This document shows, piece after piece, positions 9,274 through 17,448 of a stretch of DNA of 64,000 bases. The notes below the pieces were generated by a model. That model saw only the letters and a program-made list of their open reading frames with translations. It was not told the DNA's origin and did no database searches. A program made the position numbers and the translations under genes. Positions within the stretch are counted from its first letter, which is position 1. Every line of letters begins with the position of its first letter. The DNA is from Firmicutes bacterium UBA5493 (GTDB taxonomy: Bacteria > Bacillota > Limnochordia > Darwinibacteriales > Darwinibacteriaceae), in assembly GCA_002424045.1 (NCBI GenBank), contig DIPH01000020.1, forward strand, positions 80,337 to 144,336, in the 5' to 3' direction.

Positions 9274-9903
9274 ATGCAGGTGGAGCTTTTTCGGGTAAAC
9301 ACCTTTGGGGTGAATTGTTATGTGGTTTATCATCAAGGGGAAGCGGTTATTGTGGATCCAGGAGGCCGGTCAGAGGCTGTCCTGGCTTTTCTAGAAAGGG
9401 AGGCTCTCAAGGTGTTGGCGATTATCAACACCCATGGCCATGCGGATCATATTGCAGGTAATACCTGGTTTGTAGAAAAAACCGGTGCTCCTCTCTTAAT
9501 CCATGAAGCGGACGCAAAGTATCTCAGTGATCCCGCATTACACCTAGGCCCGCAGATTCATCTTGATGTGCCAGACAGTAAGGCCGATCAATGGCTCGCG
9601 GATGGCGATGTGATTAAAGTCGGTGGCGAAAGCATAACTGTAATGCATACCCCGGGTCATTCTGGCGGCGGAATTTCTCTGTTTGGCCCCGGCTTTGTGC
9701 TGAGCGGTGATACCCTTTTCAAGGAATCGGTTGGGCGTTGGGACTTTCCTGAGTCCGATGAAATGGAGCTACAAAGGAGTCTGCTCCGCTTGAGTAAGCT
9801 CCCTCCTGAAACTGTGGTATACCCCGGGCATGGTCCTAGTAGCACGATCGCCCATGAGCTCAGGACGAATCCCTTTCTAACTTCAATAAAGGACGTGGAG
9901 TAA
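9274..9903 (+). CDS. MBL-fold metallo-hydrolase (glyoxalase II-like)
   Basis: Binuclear-metal hydrolase of the metallo-beta-lactamase fold. The 209 residues show THGHADH (the HxHxDH metal motif), HTPGHSGG, SGDTLF and YPGHGP, which are the ligands of hydroxyacylglutathione-hydrolase-like proteins. The start chosen is ATG 9274, with GGAGGGGA eight bases upstream. A longer frame would run far into dtd. It corresponds in position to the YrvJ/YqgX-type hydrolase near rel in other Firmicutes. The exact substrate is unknown. Confidence 0.88.
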   Translation: MQVELFRVNTFGVNCYVVYHQGEAVIVDPGGRSEAVLAFLEREALKVLAIINTHGHADHIAGNTWFVEKTGAPLLIHEADAKYLSDPALHLGPQIHLDVPDSKADQWLADGDVIKVGGESITVMHTPGHSGGGISLFGPGFVLSGDTLFKESVGRWDFPESDEMELQRSLLRLSKLPPETVVYPGHGPSSTIAHELRTNPFLTSIKDVE

Positions 9904-9996
9904 ATAGGCATTCCTTTTCATTTTGGCCATGATTGTTTCAAAATTACTGCGCCCGAGTCTCTGATCAAAACCACCGAAGCGGCCGTCAAGTCTGTA

Positions 9997-11376
9997 GTGC
10001 CAAACGCTTGCTTTGGTGCGGGAAGAGAGGTGACAGTGAGAGTCCAAGTCCAAGGAGACCCAAAGATTCTCGTATCCTTAGAGGAAGGGCAGGAGTGGAG
10101 TGTCAGTGACCGTGTCAAAGACGGCGATACCCAGGACCGAGAACGTCGAGTGAAAGAGTGGATACGTCTGGGCATTCATCGGGTCTTTCAGGCCAGCTAC
10201 AATTTGGCACCGAGTCCTTGGGGGACGCTCACTGGAGTGCGACCTACAAAACTTGTACATTCGCTCTTTGATGGCGGCAGCTCTTGGCACCAAATAAGGA
10301 AGACACTACTGGAGATTTATGCTTTAAGTCCAGAGAAGGCAGATCTACTCGTGGATGTGGCAAAACGGCAGCGGGCATTTTTCCATCCCGGCCCGAATGA
10401 TCCTATTGGCATCTATGTGGGTATTCCTTTCTGTCCCACGCGGTGTAGCTATTGCTCCTTCGCCGCCTATCCTTTGAACAGTCATGGACACTTATTGAAG
10501 GGTTTTCTGTCAGCCCTCAAGTTGGAAATTGAAGCGGTTGGAGATTTACTTGGAGAGTTGGGGCTAGAGGTGGAGAGTATTTATCTTGGCGGTGGCACTC
10601 CTACGACGATTACCGGCACTGACTTAAACAAACTGCTCAGCCTTATTCGAAGGAAGCTCTTTACTTCTGAGACCACGGAGTATACCGTAGAGGCAGGGAG
10701 ACCGGAAACCCTTTCTCTGGAGACTTTAGGCATTCTCAAGAGTGCAGGGGTACAACGTATCAGTATAAATCCCCAAACCATGCATGATGAGACTCTTGAG
10801 TCTGTAGGGCGCCGGCATACAGTGGAGGATGTTCATAGGGCATTTACCTGGGCTCGGCAAGTGGGTATTCCCATCATCAACATGGATATCATTCTTGGTC
10901 TGCCAGGTGAAGGACTAGAGCATGTGGAGCACACCTTGAGAGAGGTAGGTAGACTTGGACCCGATAATCTCACCGTCCACAGCTTAAGCCTCAAGAGAGC
11001 GTCCCGACTGAAGAAATCATCAGACGGGGTACATATAGCCCACTCCCAGGGAGAGGCCATGGTCAATCTGGCCCGAGATAGTGCTTTGAGCTGGGGCATG
11101 ACTCCGTATTACTTGTATCGCCAACGGCATATCTTAGGAGGTCTGGAGAATATTGGCTATGCTAGGCCTGACTACGCTTCCATTTATAATGTGCAAATGA
11201 TGGAGGAAAGGCAGACAATTATCGCTCTAGGAGGCGGCGGCATGACTAAGCTGGTGTTTCCTGACCGTAGTCTTATTCGCAAGGCTAACCCGAAATGTCC
11301 GGCGACGTATAGCCAGCACATTAAGGATAGGCTGGTTGAAAAAATGGACCAGATCCGTAGACACATATTGGAGTAA
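9997..11376 (+). CDS. hemZ: Coproporphyrinogen dehydrogenase HemZ (radical SAM)
   Basis: Oxygen-independent coproporphyrinogen III oxidase-like radical SAM protein. The cluster motif is CPTRCSYC (CxxxCxxC), followed by YLGGGTPT and the HemZ-type GVRPTKL segment upstream of the radical SAM core. GTG 9997 is the first conventional start and gives 459 residues, but it lacks a ribosome site. The same frame is open back to 9904, just after the stop of the hydrolase, and encodes plausible N-terminal sequence. GTGGAG (9894-9899) lies near an ATA (9904) and an ATT (9910). Translation may thus begin at a rare codon upstream. As with other HemZ proteins, the role in haem synthesis is inferred. Confidence 0.85.
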   Translation: MPNACFGAGREVTVRVQVQGDPKILVSLEEGQEWSVSDRVKDGDTQDRERRVKEWIRLGIHRVFQASYNLAPSPWGTLTGVRPTKLVHSLFDGGSSWHQIRKTLLEIYALSPEKADLLVDVAKRQRAFFHPGPNDPIGIYVGIPFCPTRCSYCSFAAYPLNSHGHLLKGFLSALKLEIEAVGDLLGELGLEVESIYLGGGTPTTITGTDLNKLLSLIRRKLFTSETTEYTVEAGRPETLSLETLGILKSAGVQRISINPQTMHDETLESVGRRHTVEDVHRAFTWARQVGIPIINMDIILGLPGEGLEHVEHTLREVGRLGPDNLTVHSLSLKRASRLKKSSDGVHIAHSQGEAMVNLARDSALSWGMTPYYLYRQRHILGGLENIGYARPDYASIYNVQMMEERQTIIALGGGGMTKLVFPDRSLIRKANPKCPATYSQHIKDRLVEKMDQIRRHILE

Positions 11377-11425
11377 ACACCAGCTCAGCTGGGATCTATT
11401 TGCTGGACAAGCAAAACTTGTTGGT

Positions 11426-11454
11426 TTGACATGGGGGCTTGTTTCAAGTACAAT
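11426..11454 (+). promoter_or_regulatory. Sigma-A promoter for the PrsA-like foldase gene
   Basis: Perfect TTGACA (11426-11431), a 17-base spacer and TACAAT (11449-11454), 42 bases before the ATG. Confidence 0.85.
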
Positions 11455-11496
11455 TAGCATGTTGGTCTTTCTTATAATAGAAAGGGTTGGTACACG

Positions 11497-12987
11497 ATGT
11501 TTCACAGAATGCGGGACAGAATGAAAATGGTCGTTATCATCGTTATAGTGGCAATGGTCGGCGGCGGAGTTTGGGCAGCGCTGAGTTATTTCTTTGGCGG
11601 AAGGCAAGTAACGTCAACAGAAGCGGCAGCTGTAGTGGCTACCGTCAATGGCCAGGCTATTCATTTATACGATCTGCATCAGGTCTTCATTAATCAATTA
11701 CAACAAATAGAAGCCCAGCAGGGCACTCTGCCTGGTAGAGCCTATGAAGCGGTACGCTATCAAGCTCTAGATTTGATCGTTGGCAGTTTGGTGTTGAATC
11801 AGGAAATAGCGAAGCGGAATTTGAGTGCTTCTGCAGCTGAGATCGATGCTGAACTTCAGCGCATTATGGACCTCTTTCCCAGTGAAGACGAGTTCAAGAC
11901 TCAGCTAGAGTATGCAGGGTTGACAGAAGATATCCTCAGGTCTCAGTTAGCAGAGGAGGTCAAGTACAATAAACTCACCCAAGAGATTATTGGTGATCTC
12001 CCCGTGAGTGAACAGGAAATTAGAGAAGCCTATGAACAGGTCCGGACCAGTCATATCCTCATACGTCCCGAAGGAGATAGTGACGAGGCCTGGATAGAGG
12101 CTGAAGAGCAAGCTTGGGATGTCTATTCTCAAGTTACTATCGAGAACTTTGCAGAATTGGCCGAAGCTCTCTCTAGTGATGGTAGTGCCGTCCAGGGTGG
12201 AGACATTGGCTTTGTTCCCCGTGGAGCAACGGTATCCGAGTATGAGAATGTTGCCTTTTCCCTAGAAGTGGGCAAAATTAGCGAACCGGTTCGATCGACA
12301 TATGGCTACCATATTATAACTGTGACGGAGCGTAAAGAGGCCGAGGGAGAAGAATTTGAAGCGGCCCGTGCCGAGTTAGAAGAGAAGATCCGTAACGAAA
12401 AAGGTCAAGGGGATCTACTTGCCTGGTTTGAAGAGGTACGTGAGGCTGCCGACGTTGTAATCATGGATTATCAGATGCATGCCTTTGCTCATATGCAGGC
12501 TGATGAATATGAAGATGCAGTTCATTACTATAAGTTGGCTATTGAGCAACAGCCGGGTGACGGTTACCTCTATGCATCTCTAGGAGACGCATACTATGAG
12601 ATGGGTAATGTGGAGGAAGCCATTAACCAGTACAAATTGGCGACAGAGGAATTTTCGGACTATGCGTTGTTTGCTGGACTTGGCGATCTGTACAGAGAGA
12701 GTGAGCGCTTTGATGAAGCAGCCGAGGCGTATCTCAAGGCTTCTGAATTGGTACCCAATGACATCTGGAGTCAGCTAGCCCTCTATCAATATCTCAAGGA
12801 TATGGAACGTCACGATGACGCCCTAATCATTGAAGAGCGTATTGAAGCGTTCCAAGCGAGGCAAGATGAATATCTAAGGGAGCTGCAAGAACAAGAAGCT
12901 ACCACAGATGCATCTGAGGAAGCCGTTGAGGAAGTAGAGACAGAACTAGCAGAAGTACTGGATGGAGACTCTGACCCAGAAAACTAG
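11497..12987 (+). CDS. Membrane-anchored parvulin-type peptidyl-prolyl isomerase with TPR repeats
   Basis: Extracytoplasmic folding factor. The 496 residues start with an N-terminal membrane anchor (about 10-35, no lipobox cysteine), then a SurA-like N-terminal helical domain. A PpiC/parvulin domain follows (about 180-290: TSHILIRPEG, GGDIGFVPRG, TYGYHIITV). Tetratricopeptide repeats come next (about 325-450: EQQPGDGYLYASLGDAYYEMG and further copies), and then an acidic Glu-rich tail. PrsA of Bacillus is a lipoprotein without TPRs, so this is a variant architecture. It has its own promoter and terminator and is monocistronic. Confidence 0.85.
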   Translation: MFHRMRDRMKMVVIIVIVAMVGGGVWAALSYFFGGRQVTSTEAAAVVATVNGQAIHLYDLHQVFINQLQQIEAQQGTLPGRAYEAVRYQALDLIVGSLVLNQEIAKRNLSASAAEIDAELQRIMDLFPSEDEFKTQLEYAGLTEDILRSQLAEEVKYNKLTQEIIGDLPVSEQEIREAYEQVRTSHILIRPEGDSDEAWIEAEEQAWDVYSQVTIENFAELAEALSSDGSAVQGGDIGFVPRGATVSEYENVAFSLEVGKISEPVRSTYGYHIITVTERKEAEGEEFEAARAELEEKIRNEKGQGDLLAWFEEVREAADVVIMDYQMHAFAHMQADEYEDAVHYYKLAIEQQPGDGYLYASLGDAYYEMGNVEEAINQYKLATEEFSDYALFAGLGDLYRESERFDEAAEAYLKASELVPNDIWSQLALYQYLKDMERHDDALIIEERIEAFQARQDEYLRELQEQEATTDASEEAVEEVETELAEVLDGDSDPEN

Positions 12988-12994
12988 AGGCTCA

Positions 12995-13026
12995 GGCGAG
13001 TGGTGGCCATCATCACTCGCCTTTTT
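12995..13026 (+). terminator. Rho-independent terminator after the foldase gene
   Basis: GGCGAGTG (12995-13002) pairs with CACTCGCC (13014-13021), followed by TTTTT. Confidence 0.9.
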
Positions 13027-13045
13027 AACATGAGGGGGGAGCAGG

Positions 13046-14320
13046 ATGGCATTGACAACTAGACCGAGGGGTACCAACGATATTATCCCTGGGGAAATCG
13101 AACTGTGGCTTGAATTAGAAGAAAAGATCAGGACAGTCTGCCATGCTTACGGCTATAAAGAGTTGCGTACGCCCATGTTTGAGCACACCGAGCTCTTTCA
13201 GAGGGGTATTGGCGATACCACTGACATCGTAGAAAAGGAAATGTACACCTTTTTCGATCGGGGTAAACGTAGCATCACTCTCCGTCCAGAAGGCACAGCG
13301 CCATTGGTACGGGCTTACATAGAGAACAACTTAGGTAGTGGATCCCTTCCTGTGAAGCTTTTTTACTATGGCCCCATGTTTCGTTATGAACGCCCTCAGG
13401 CAGGACGGTATAGGCAGTTTACGCAATTCGGGTGTGAGGCCTTGGGCTCAGCAGATCCACTTCTGGATGTAGAAGCCATTGCTCTACCGTTAGAGATCTA
13501 TCATGCCTGTGGCTTACGTGGCTTCGAGGTGGAACTCAATAGTATTGGTTGCCCGGAGTGCCGCAGTGCCTATCGCGAAGCATTGGTTGCCTACTTTGAA
13601 CCGCTGGCAGAAACGATGTGCGGAAGCTGTCATGGACGGTTACACCGTAATCCCCTGCGCCTGCTGGACTGCAAAGTGGAAAGCTGCCAGGCAAATATAG
13701 AAGGGGCGCCCAGTATCATAGAGTATCTTTGCCCCGACTGTGCAGATCACTTTTCAGCGGTGCGCACATACCTTGATGAACTGAAGATTCCCTACACATT
13801 GAATCCCCGCTTGGTCAGGGGTTTTGACTATTATACCCGTACCGTTTTTGAGGTCATCAGCTCGGAACTTGGTTCTCAAAATGCCATTGGCGGCGGCGGA
13901 CGTTACGATGGGCTTGTGGAGGAAGTGGGGGGAAAACCAACGCCTGCTGTGGGCTATGCCGTTGGGGTTGATCGTCTTCTTCTGGCCCTAAAGAGCCAAG
14001 ACAAGCTCAAGCTAAGCTTGCCAGGTCCCAACGCCTATCTAGTACACTTTGGTGCGGACACGAAGAGAAAGGCAGCGCAAATTGCCCACGCTTTGCGAGC
14101 CCGGGGATTGTGGATCGAACTTGATTATTCCGACCGCAGTATCAAGGCGCAGATGAAAGCTGCTAACAGGCTTGACAGCCAGTATGTGCTCGTGATTGGC
14201 GAGGACGAGCTGGCCAAAAACCAGGCTGTTCTGAGAAATATGAAAGATGGACAGGAAGAACTAGTGGCTCTAGATGAACTAGAAAAGTTAACCAAGATCG
14301 TAGGAGCGTGTGCAAAATGA
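13046..14320 (+). CDS. hisS: Histidyl-tRNA synthetase
   Basis: Class II aminoacyl-tRNA synthetase that charges tRNA-His. The 424 residues carry motif 1 (RTPMFEHTELFQRGIG), motif 2 (FRYERPQAGRYRQFTQFG), the histidine-binding LVRGFDYYTRTVFE and motif 3 (GYAVGVDRLLLAL), then the C-terminal anticodon-binding domain. ATG 13046 is preceded by GAGGGGGGAGC. The last 13 bases overlap aspS. The leader between the preceding terminator and the ATG is only about 20 bases, so no T-box fits. Confidence 0.97.
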   Translation: MALTTRPRGTNDIIPGEIELWLELEEKIRTVCHAYGYKELRTPMFEHTELFQRGIGDTTDIVEKEMYTFFDRGKRSITLRPEGTAPLVRAYIENNLGSGSLPVKLFYYGPMFRYERPQAGRYRQFTQFGCEALGSADPLLDVEAIALPLEIYHACGLRGFEVELNSIGCPECRSAYREALVAYFEPLAETMCGSCHGRLHRNPLRLLDCKVESCQANIEGAPSIIEYLCPDCADHFSAVRTYLDELKIPYTLNPRLVRGFDYYTRTVFEVISSELGSQNAIGGGGRYDGLVEEVGGKPTPAVGYAVGVDRLLLALKSQDKLKLSLPGPNAYLVHFGADTKRKAAQIAHALRARGLWIELDYSDRSIKAQMKAANRLDSQYVLVIGEDELAKNQAVLRNMKDGQEELVALDELEKLTKIVGACAK

Positions 14321-16086
14321 CAGAATGGAAACGGACGCATCATTGTGGGGAAGTAAGGAGAAGTCATGTTGGCCAGACAGTTACCCTCAATGGCTGGGTA
14401 AATCGCAGAAGGGATCTTGGGCAAGTTATCTTCGTGGATCTGCGAGATCGTTCTGGAGTGGTGCAGATCGTGTTAGATCCCGAAGTGCTTGGCCCAGAGC
14501 AGTTTTCCCTGGCGGAGCGTTTGCGCAGTGAATTTGTTATCTCAGTGCAAGGCACTGTGGTTGAACGTCCAGAGGGACAGGTAAACGTGATAATGGAGAC
14601 TGGTGAAGTTGAACTTCATGTCTCAAGTCTCACAGTTCTATCTGAAGCGAAAACGCCACCGTTCCACATTCATCAGGCGTCTGATGTCGACGAGTCATTG
14701 CGCTTGAAGTATCGCTATTTGCATCTGAGGAGCAAAGAGTTGCAGGATACCATAGCCCTGCGCCACAGGACAGTGGCTGCAGTTCGTTCATATTTGGATA
14801 AAGAGGGTTTTTTAGACATCGAGACGCCACTTCTGATACGTTCTACTCCCGAAGGGGCCAGAGACTACATTGTTCCGAGCCGTGTGCATCCCGGTGAGTT
14901 TTATGCCTTACCCCAGTCACCCCAGCTTTTCAAGCAATTGCTCATGATTGGTGGTTTTGAGCGTTACTACCAGATGGCACGCTGTTTTCGTGATGAAGAC
15001 CTCAGGGCTGATCGGCAACCTGAGTTTACTCAAATTGATGTGGAAATGTCCTTCGTAGATCGCGAAGAAGTGATGAATACGATGGAAGCTATGATTGTTC
15101 ATGTGCTTTCTGAAGTGAAGGGGGTCAAGGTAGAATCACCTATCCCACGGCTGTCTTACCAAGAAGCCATGGATCGCTTCGGTTCTGACAAGCCGGATAC
15201 ACGCTTTGCTATGGAGATCGGCGATGTTGCAGCACATCTGGGAGGTAGCGAATTTCGAGTCTTTGCCGATACGTTGAAAGCAGGCGGTGTGGTTAAGGGC
15301 CTGAACGTAAAAGGTGGGGCTAGTTTCACACGAAGGCAGATCGATCAATTGAGTGAGCAAGCTGTGGCCATGGGAGCCAAAGGACTTATGTGGTTCTCCC
15401 TAGAAGACAATCAAGTCCGTTCGCCTATTGCTAAGTTTCTGAAGGAGGATGAACTTCAGGGTATCCAAAGGGAGTTAGCTGGTGAAGTGGGTGACCTTCT
15501 GCTTTTGGTTGCTGGAAGCTATGACCTTGTAAGCGAAGTGCTTGGGCGTCTTAGATTGTCATTGGGGAAAGAGCTTGGACTCATCGATGAGAATCTCTAT
15601 AACCTGCTCTGGGTAATTGATTGGCCACTCCTTGTCTATGATGAAGAAAATGGACGCTATATGGCTGCGCATCATCCCTTTACTGCTCCCCTTGATGAGG
15701 ATGTAGATCTCTTGGAAAGCGATCCCGGTAAGGCCAGGGCCAAAGCATATGACCTTGTTCTAAACGGGGTAGAACTCGGAGGCGGTAGTATTCGTATTAC
15801 AAGCCGCGCCCTGCAGGAAAGAATGTTTGCAGCCTTGGGGTTCACCATGGAAGAAGCCCATAGTCAGTTCGGATATTTCTTGGAAGCCTTTGAATATGGT
15901 GCACCTCCCCATGGAGGAATTGCCTTTGGATTGGATCGCCTGGTTATGCTGCTAGCAAAACGGCAATCCATTCGAGACGTCATCGCCTTTCCAAAAACGA
16001 TTAGCGCTTCGGATCTGATGATCGAAGCGCCATCTACGGTGAGCCAAAAACAGTTGGATGAGCTGAAAATTAGCTTGAAAGACTGA
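14308..16086 (+). CDS. aspS: Aspartyl-tRNA synthetase
   Basis: Class II synthetase charging tRNA-Asp, and possibly tRNA-Asn if the enzyme is non-discriminating. The 592 residues have the N-terminal OB-fold anticodon-binding domain (GWVNRRRDLGQVIFVDLRD), motif 2 (RCFRDEDLRADRQPEFTQID), the bacterial GAD insertion domain in the middle, and motif 3 (GIAFGLDRLVMLL). It overlaps hisS at the front. At the 3' end it overlaps a convergent small membrane-protein gene by 17 bases. The hisS-aspS pairing is typical of Firmicutes. Confidence 0.97.
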   Translation: MCKMTEWKRTHHCGEVRRSHVGQTVTLNGWVNRRRDLGQVIFVDLRDRSGVVQIVLDPEVLGPEQFSLAERLRSEFVISVQGTVVERPEGQVNVIMETGEVELHVSSLTVLSEAKTPPFHIHQASDVDESLRLKYRYLHLRSKELQDTIALRHRTVAAVRSYLDKEGFLDIETPLLIRSTPEGARDYIVPSRVHPGEFYALPQSPQLFKQLLMIGGFERYYQMARCFRDEDLRADRQPEFTQIDVEMSFVDREEVMNTMEAMIVHVLSEVKGVKVESPIPRLSYQEAMDRFGSDKPDTRFAMEIGDVAAHLGGSEFRVFADTLKAGGVVKGLNVKGGASFTRRQIDQLSEQAVAMGAKGLMWFSLEDNQVRSPIAKFLKEDELQGIQRELAGEVGDLLLLVAGSYDLVSEVLGRLRLSLGKELGLIDENLYNLLWVIDWPLLVYDEENGRYMAAHHPFTAPLDEDVDLLESDPGKARAKAYDLVLNGVELGGGSIRITSRALQERMFAALGFTMEEAHSQFGYFLEAFEYGAPPHGGIAFGLDRLVMLLAKRQSIRDVIAFPKTISASDLMIEAPSTVSQKQLDELKISLKD

Positions 16087-16351
16087 GAGTTTTGGCCAGG
16101 TCATGGACGATGTTCGCACCCCTGGAAATGACTACGCCTGTCACTAGATAGTCTAGGACTATGTGGCGTACTGGAATTTCCAAAGTACTGAGCACTCCTA
16201 TGCCGGTGGCCCATGCTAGAGCGACCCCTAAAACCCCGGATAGGAAAGGCAAATAACGAGTGTCCAGATTGGGAAGGACAGTTTTTATGGTGTTGGTTAA
16301 CACTTCCACCACAAAGGCAACCGCCAGCACCTTGCCGAGAAGTTGTTCCAT
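16070..16351 (-). CDS. Small membrane protein, holin-like
   Basis: A 93-residue protein of unknown function. It has two strongly hydrophobic stretches (about 8-28 and 38-60), the second rich in Gly, Ala and Val, and a short hydrophilic C-terminus. It resembles the phage-holin-like small membrane proteins found singly in Firmicutes, but I cannot name a family with certainty. The start chosen is the ATG at 16351, with AAAGGAGG eight bases upstream. The in-frame TTG six bases further out would be too close to that site. It is convergent with aspS and overlaps its last 17 bases. No phage genes surround it. Confidence 0.65.
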   Translation of the reverse strand: MEQLLGKVLAVAFVVEVLTNTIKTVLPNLDTRYLPFLSGVLGVALAWATGIGVLSTLEIPVRHIVLDYLVTGVVISRGANIVHDLAKTLSLSS

Positions 16352-16429
16352 GTTCAAGACCTCCTTTCTCTAGATGTATGTACACCCATTTCTCAGTAGA
16401 ACCGGGAAAAATCGGTACAAGGAGGGGAC

Positions 16430-16458
16430 TTGAATCTACCCGTCTGGTGTGATATCAT
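16430..16458 (+). promoter_or_regulatory. Promoter of the 6S RNA gene
   Basis: TTGAAT (16430-16435), a 17-base spacer and TATCAT (16453-16458). The expected transcription start is the A at about 16465. Confidence 0.7.
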
Positions 16459-16464
16459 CTGTTT

Positions 16465-16655
16465 AGACGTTGATCCCCTGCTGTGCTCGCGATCAATCTG
16501 GCCTTGTTATGAGCCAACACCATAACACAGGGAACTTTAACTCGTATTAGCTAGGGCGGGCCCCCTTGAGGGGAGGTTCGAACTAGTACGGTGAGTACCC
16601 ACCTGCAAACGCAGGTTCATTCAGGTCAGCACTAGCGGCATGGTGGGGGTGTTTA
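16465..16655 (+). ncRNA. ssrS: 6S RNA
   Basis: A roughly 190-base noncoding transcript, recognised by three signs. It lies between aspS and tcdA, the location of 6S-1 RNA in Bacillus subtilis as I recall it. It carries Firmicute 6S-like segments (TATGAGCC, GGGAACTTTAACTCG, GGTTCGAA, GTGAGTACCCACCTG) in the expected order. Its 5' end (GATCCCCTGC) can pair with its 3' end (GCA...GGGGG) into a long rod. 6S RNA binds the sigma-A RNA polymerase holoenzyme as an open-promoter mimic in stationary phase. The 3' end is uncertain by about 20 bases. A covariance-model search would settle it. Confidence 0.78.
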
Positions 16656-16746
16656 TTTCTTACCCCTGTTGATTGCGGAGCAATCACCTTGGAGTTTCGT
16701 TTCACTAAACATCCGGGAAAGGGTTTTTTTTTTTTGGAGGACAACC

Positions 16747-17436
16747 ATGGAAGATCGATTTTCCCGCACTGAATTGGTTCTAGGAACAGAAGGTCTCGCG
16801 CGTCTCGCCGCCGCGAAGGTTGCGGTGGTAGGGGTGGGGGGAGTGGGGGGTTATGTGGCGGAAGCACTATCCCGCTCAGGCATTGGAGCCCTTGTTTTGG
16901 TGGACCATGATATCATAAGCATAACGAATCTCAATCGTCAGATCATTGCCCTGGACTCTACCCTAGGTCGTCCTAAGGTAGAGGTCATGGCGGAAAGAGT
17001 CTTACAGATCAATCCCCACTGCAAGGTGGATATCCACCAAGTGTATTATGGGAAGGACATTCACCATGAACTGATCCCCCCTGATGTTGATTTTGTGGCC
17101 GATGCCATTGATAGCGTGCGCTCCAAAGCAGACTTGATCAAGGAGTCTTTACATACACAGACTGCCATCATTTCTTCCCTCGGTATGGGCAACAAGCTCG
17201 ATCCAAGCCGTGTGGAAATTACTGATATTTCCAAAACCCATACCTGTCCCTTAGCCCGAGCGGTACGGTTGGAACTTCGTAAGCGTGGCATCAGCCAGGG
17301 AGTTCCAGTGGTCTTTTCCACCGAGCCCCCTGTGGGCAAAAAGCAGGGGCGGCTGCCTGGGAGTACGTCCTTTGTTCCGCCGGCTGCAGGTCTTTTGATG
17401 GCTAGTTGGATAGTGAGGAAGGTGTCGTCGCCATAA
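16747..17436 (+). CDS. tcdA: tRNA threonylcarbamoyladenosine dehydratase TcdA
   Basis: ThiF/E1-like ATP-dependent enzyme that cyclises t6A37 to ct6A in tRNAs. The 229 residues show the nucleotide-binding loop VVGVGGVGGYVAEAL near residue 30, DHDIISITNLNRQI, AIDSVRSKADL and the conserved cysteine in THTCPLARAVR. The start chosen is ATG 16747 with TTTGGAGGACAACC just upstream. A longer open frame from 16669 would run into the 6S RNA region and lacks homologous sequence. It is followed 12 bases later by rarA. Confidence 0.9.
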   Translation: MEDRFSRTELVLGTEGLARLAAAKVAVVGVGGVGGYVAEALSRSGIGALVLVDHDIISITNLNRQIIALDSTLGRPKVEVMAERVLQINPHCKVDIHQVYYGKDIHHELIPPDVDFVADAIDSVRSKADLIKESLHTQTAIISSLGMGNKLDPSRVEITDISKTHTCPLARAVRLELRKRGISQGVPVVFSTEPPVGKKQGRLPGSTSFVPPAAGLLMASWIVRKVSSP

Positions 17437-17448
17437 GGAGGTATAGTC

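Noticed and set aside
13027..13045. T-box or other riboswitch before hisS
   Set aside because: Only about 20 bases lie between the preceding terminator and the start codon.
16669..16746. N-terminal extension of TcdA
   Set aside because: It would run through the region after the 6S RNA, has no ribosome site, and the ATG at 16747 follows GGAGG and begins the family's normal N-terminus.
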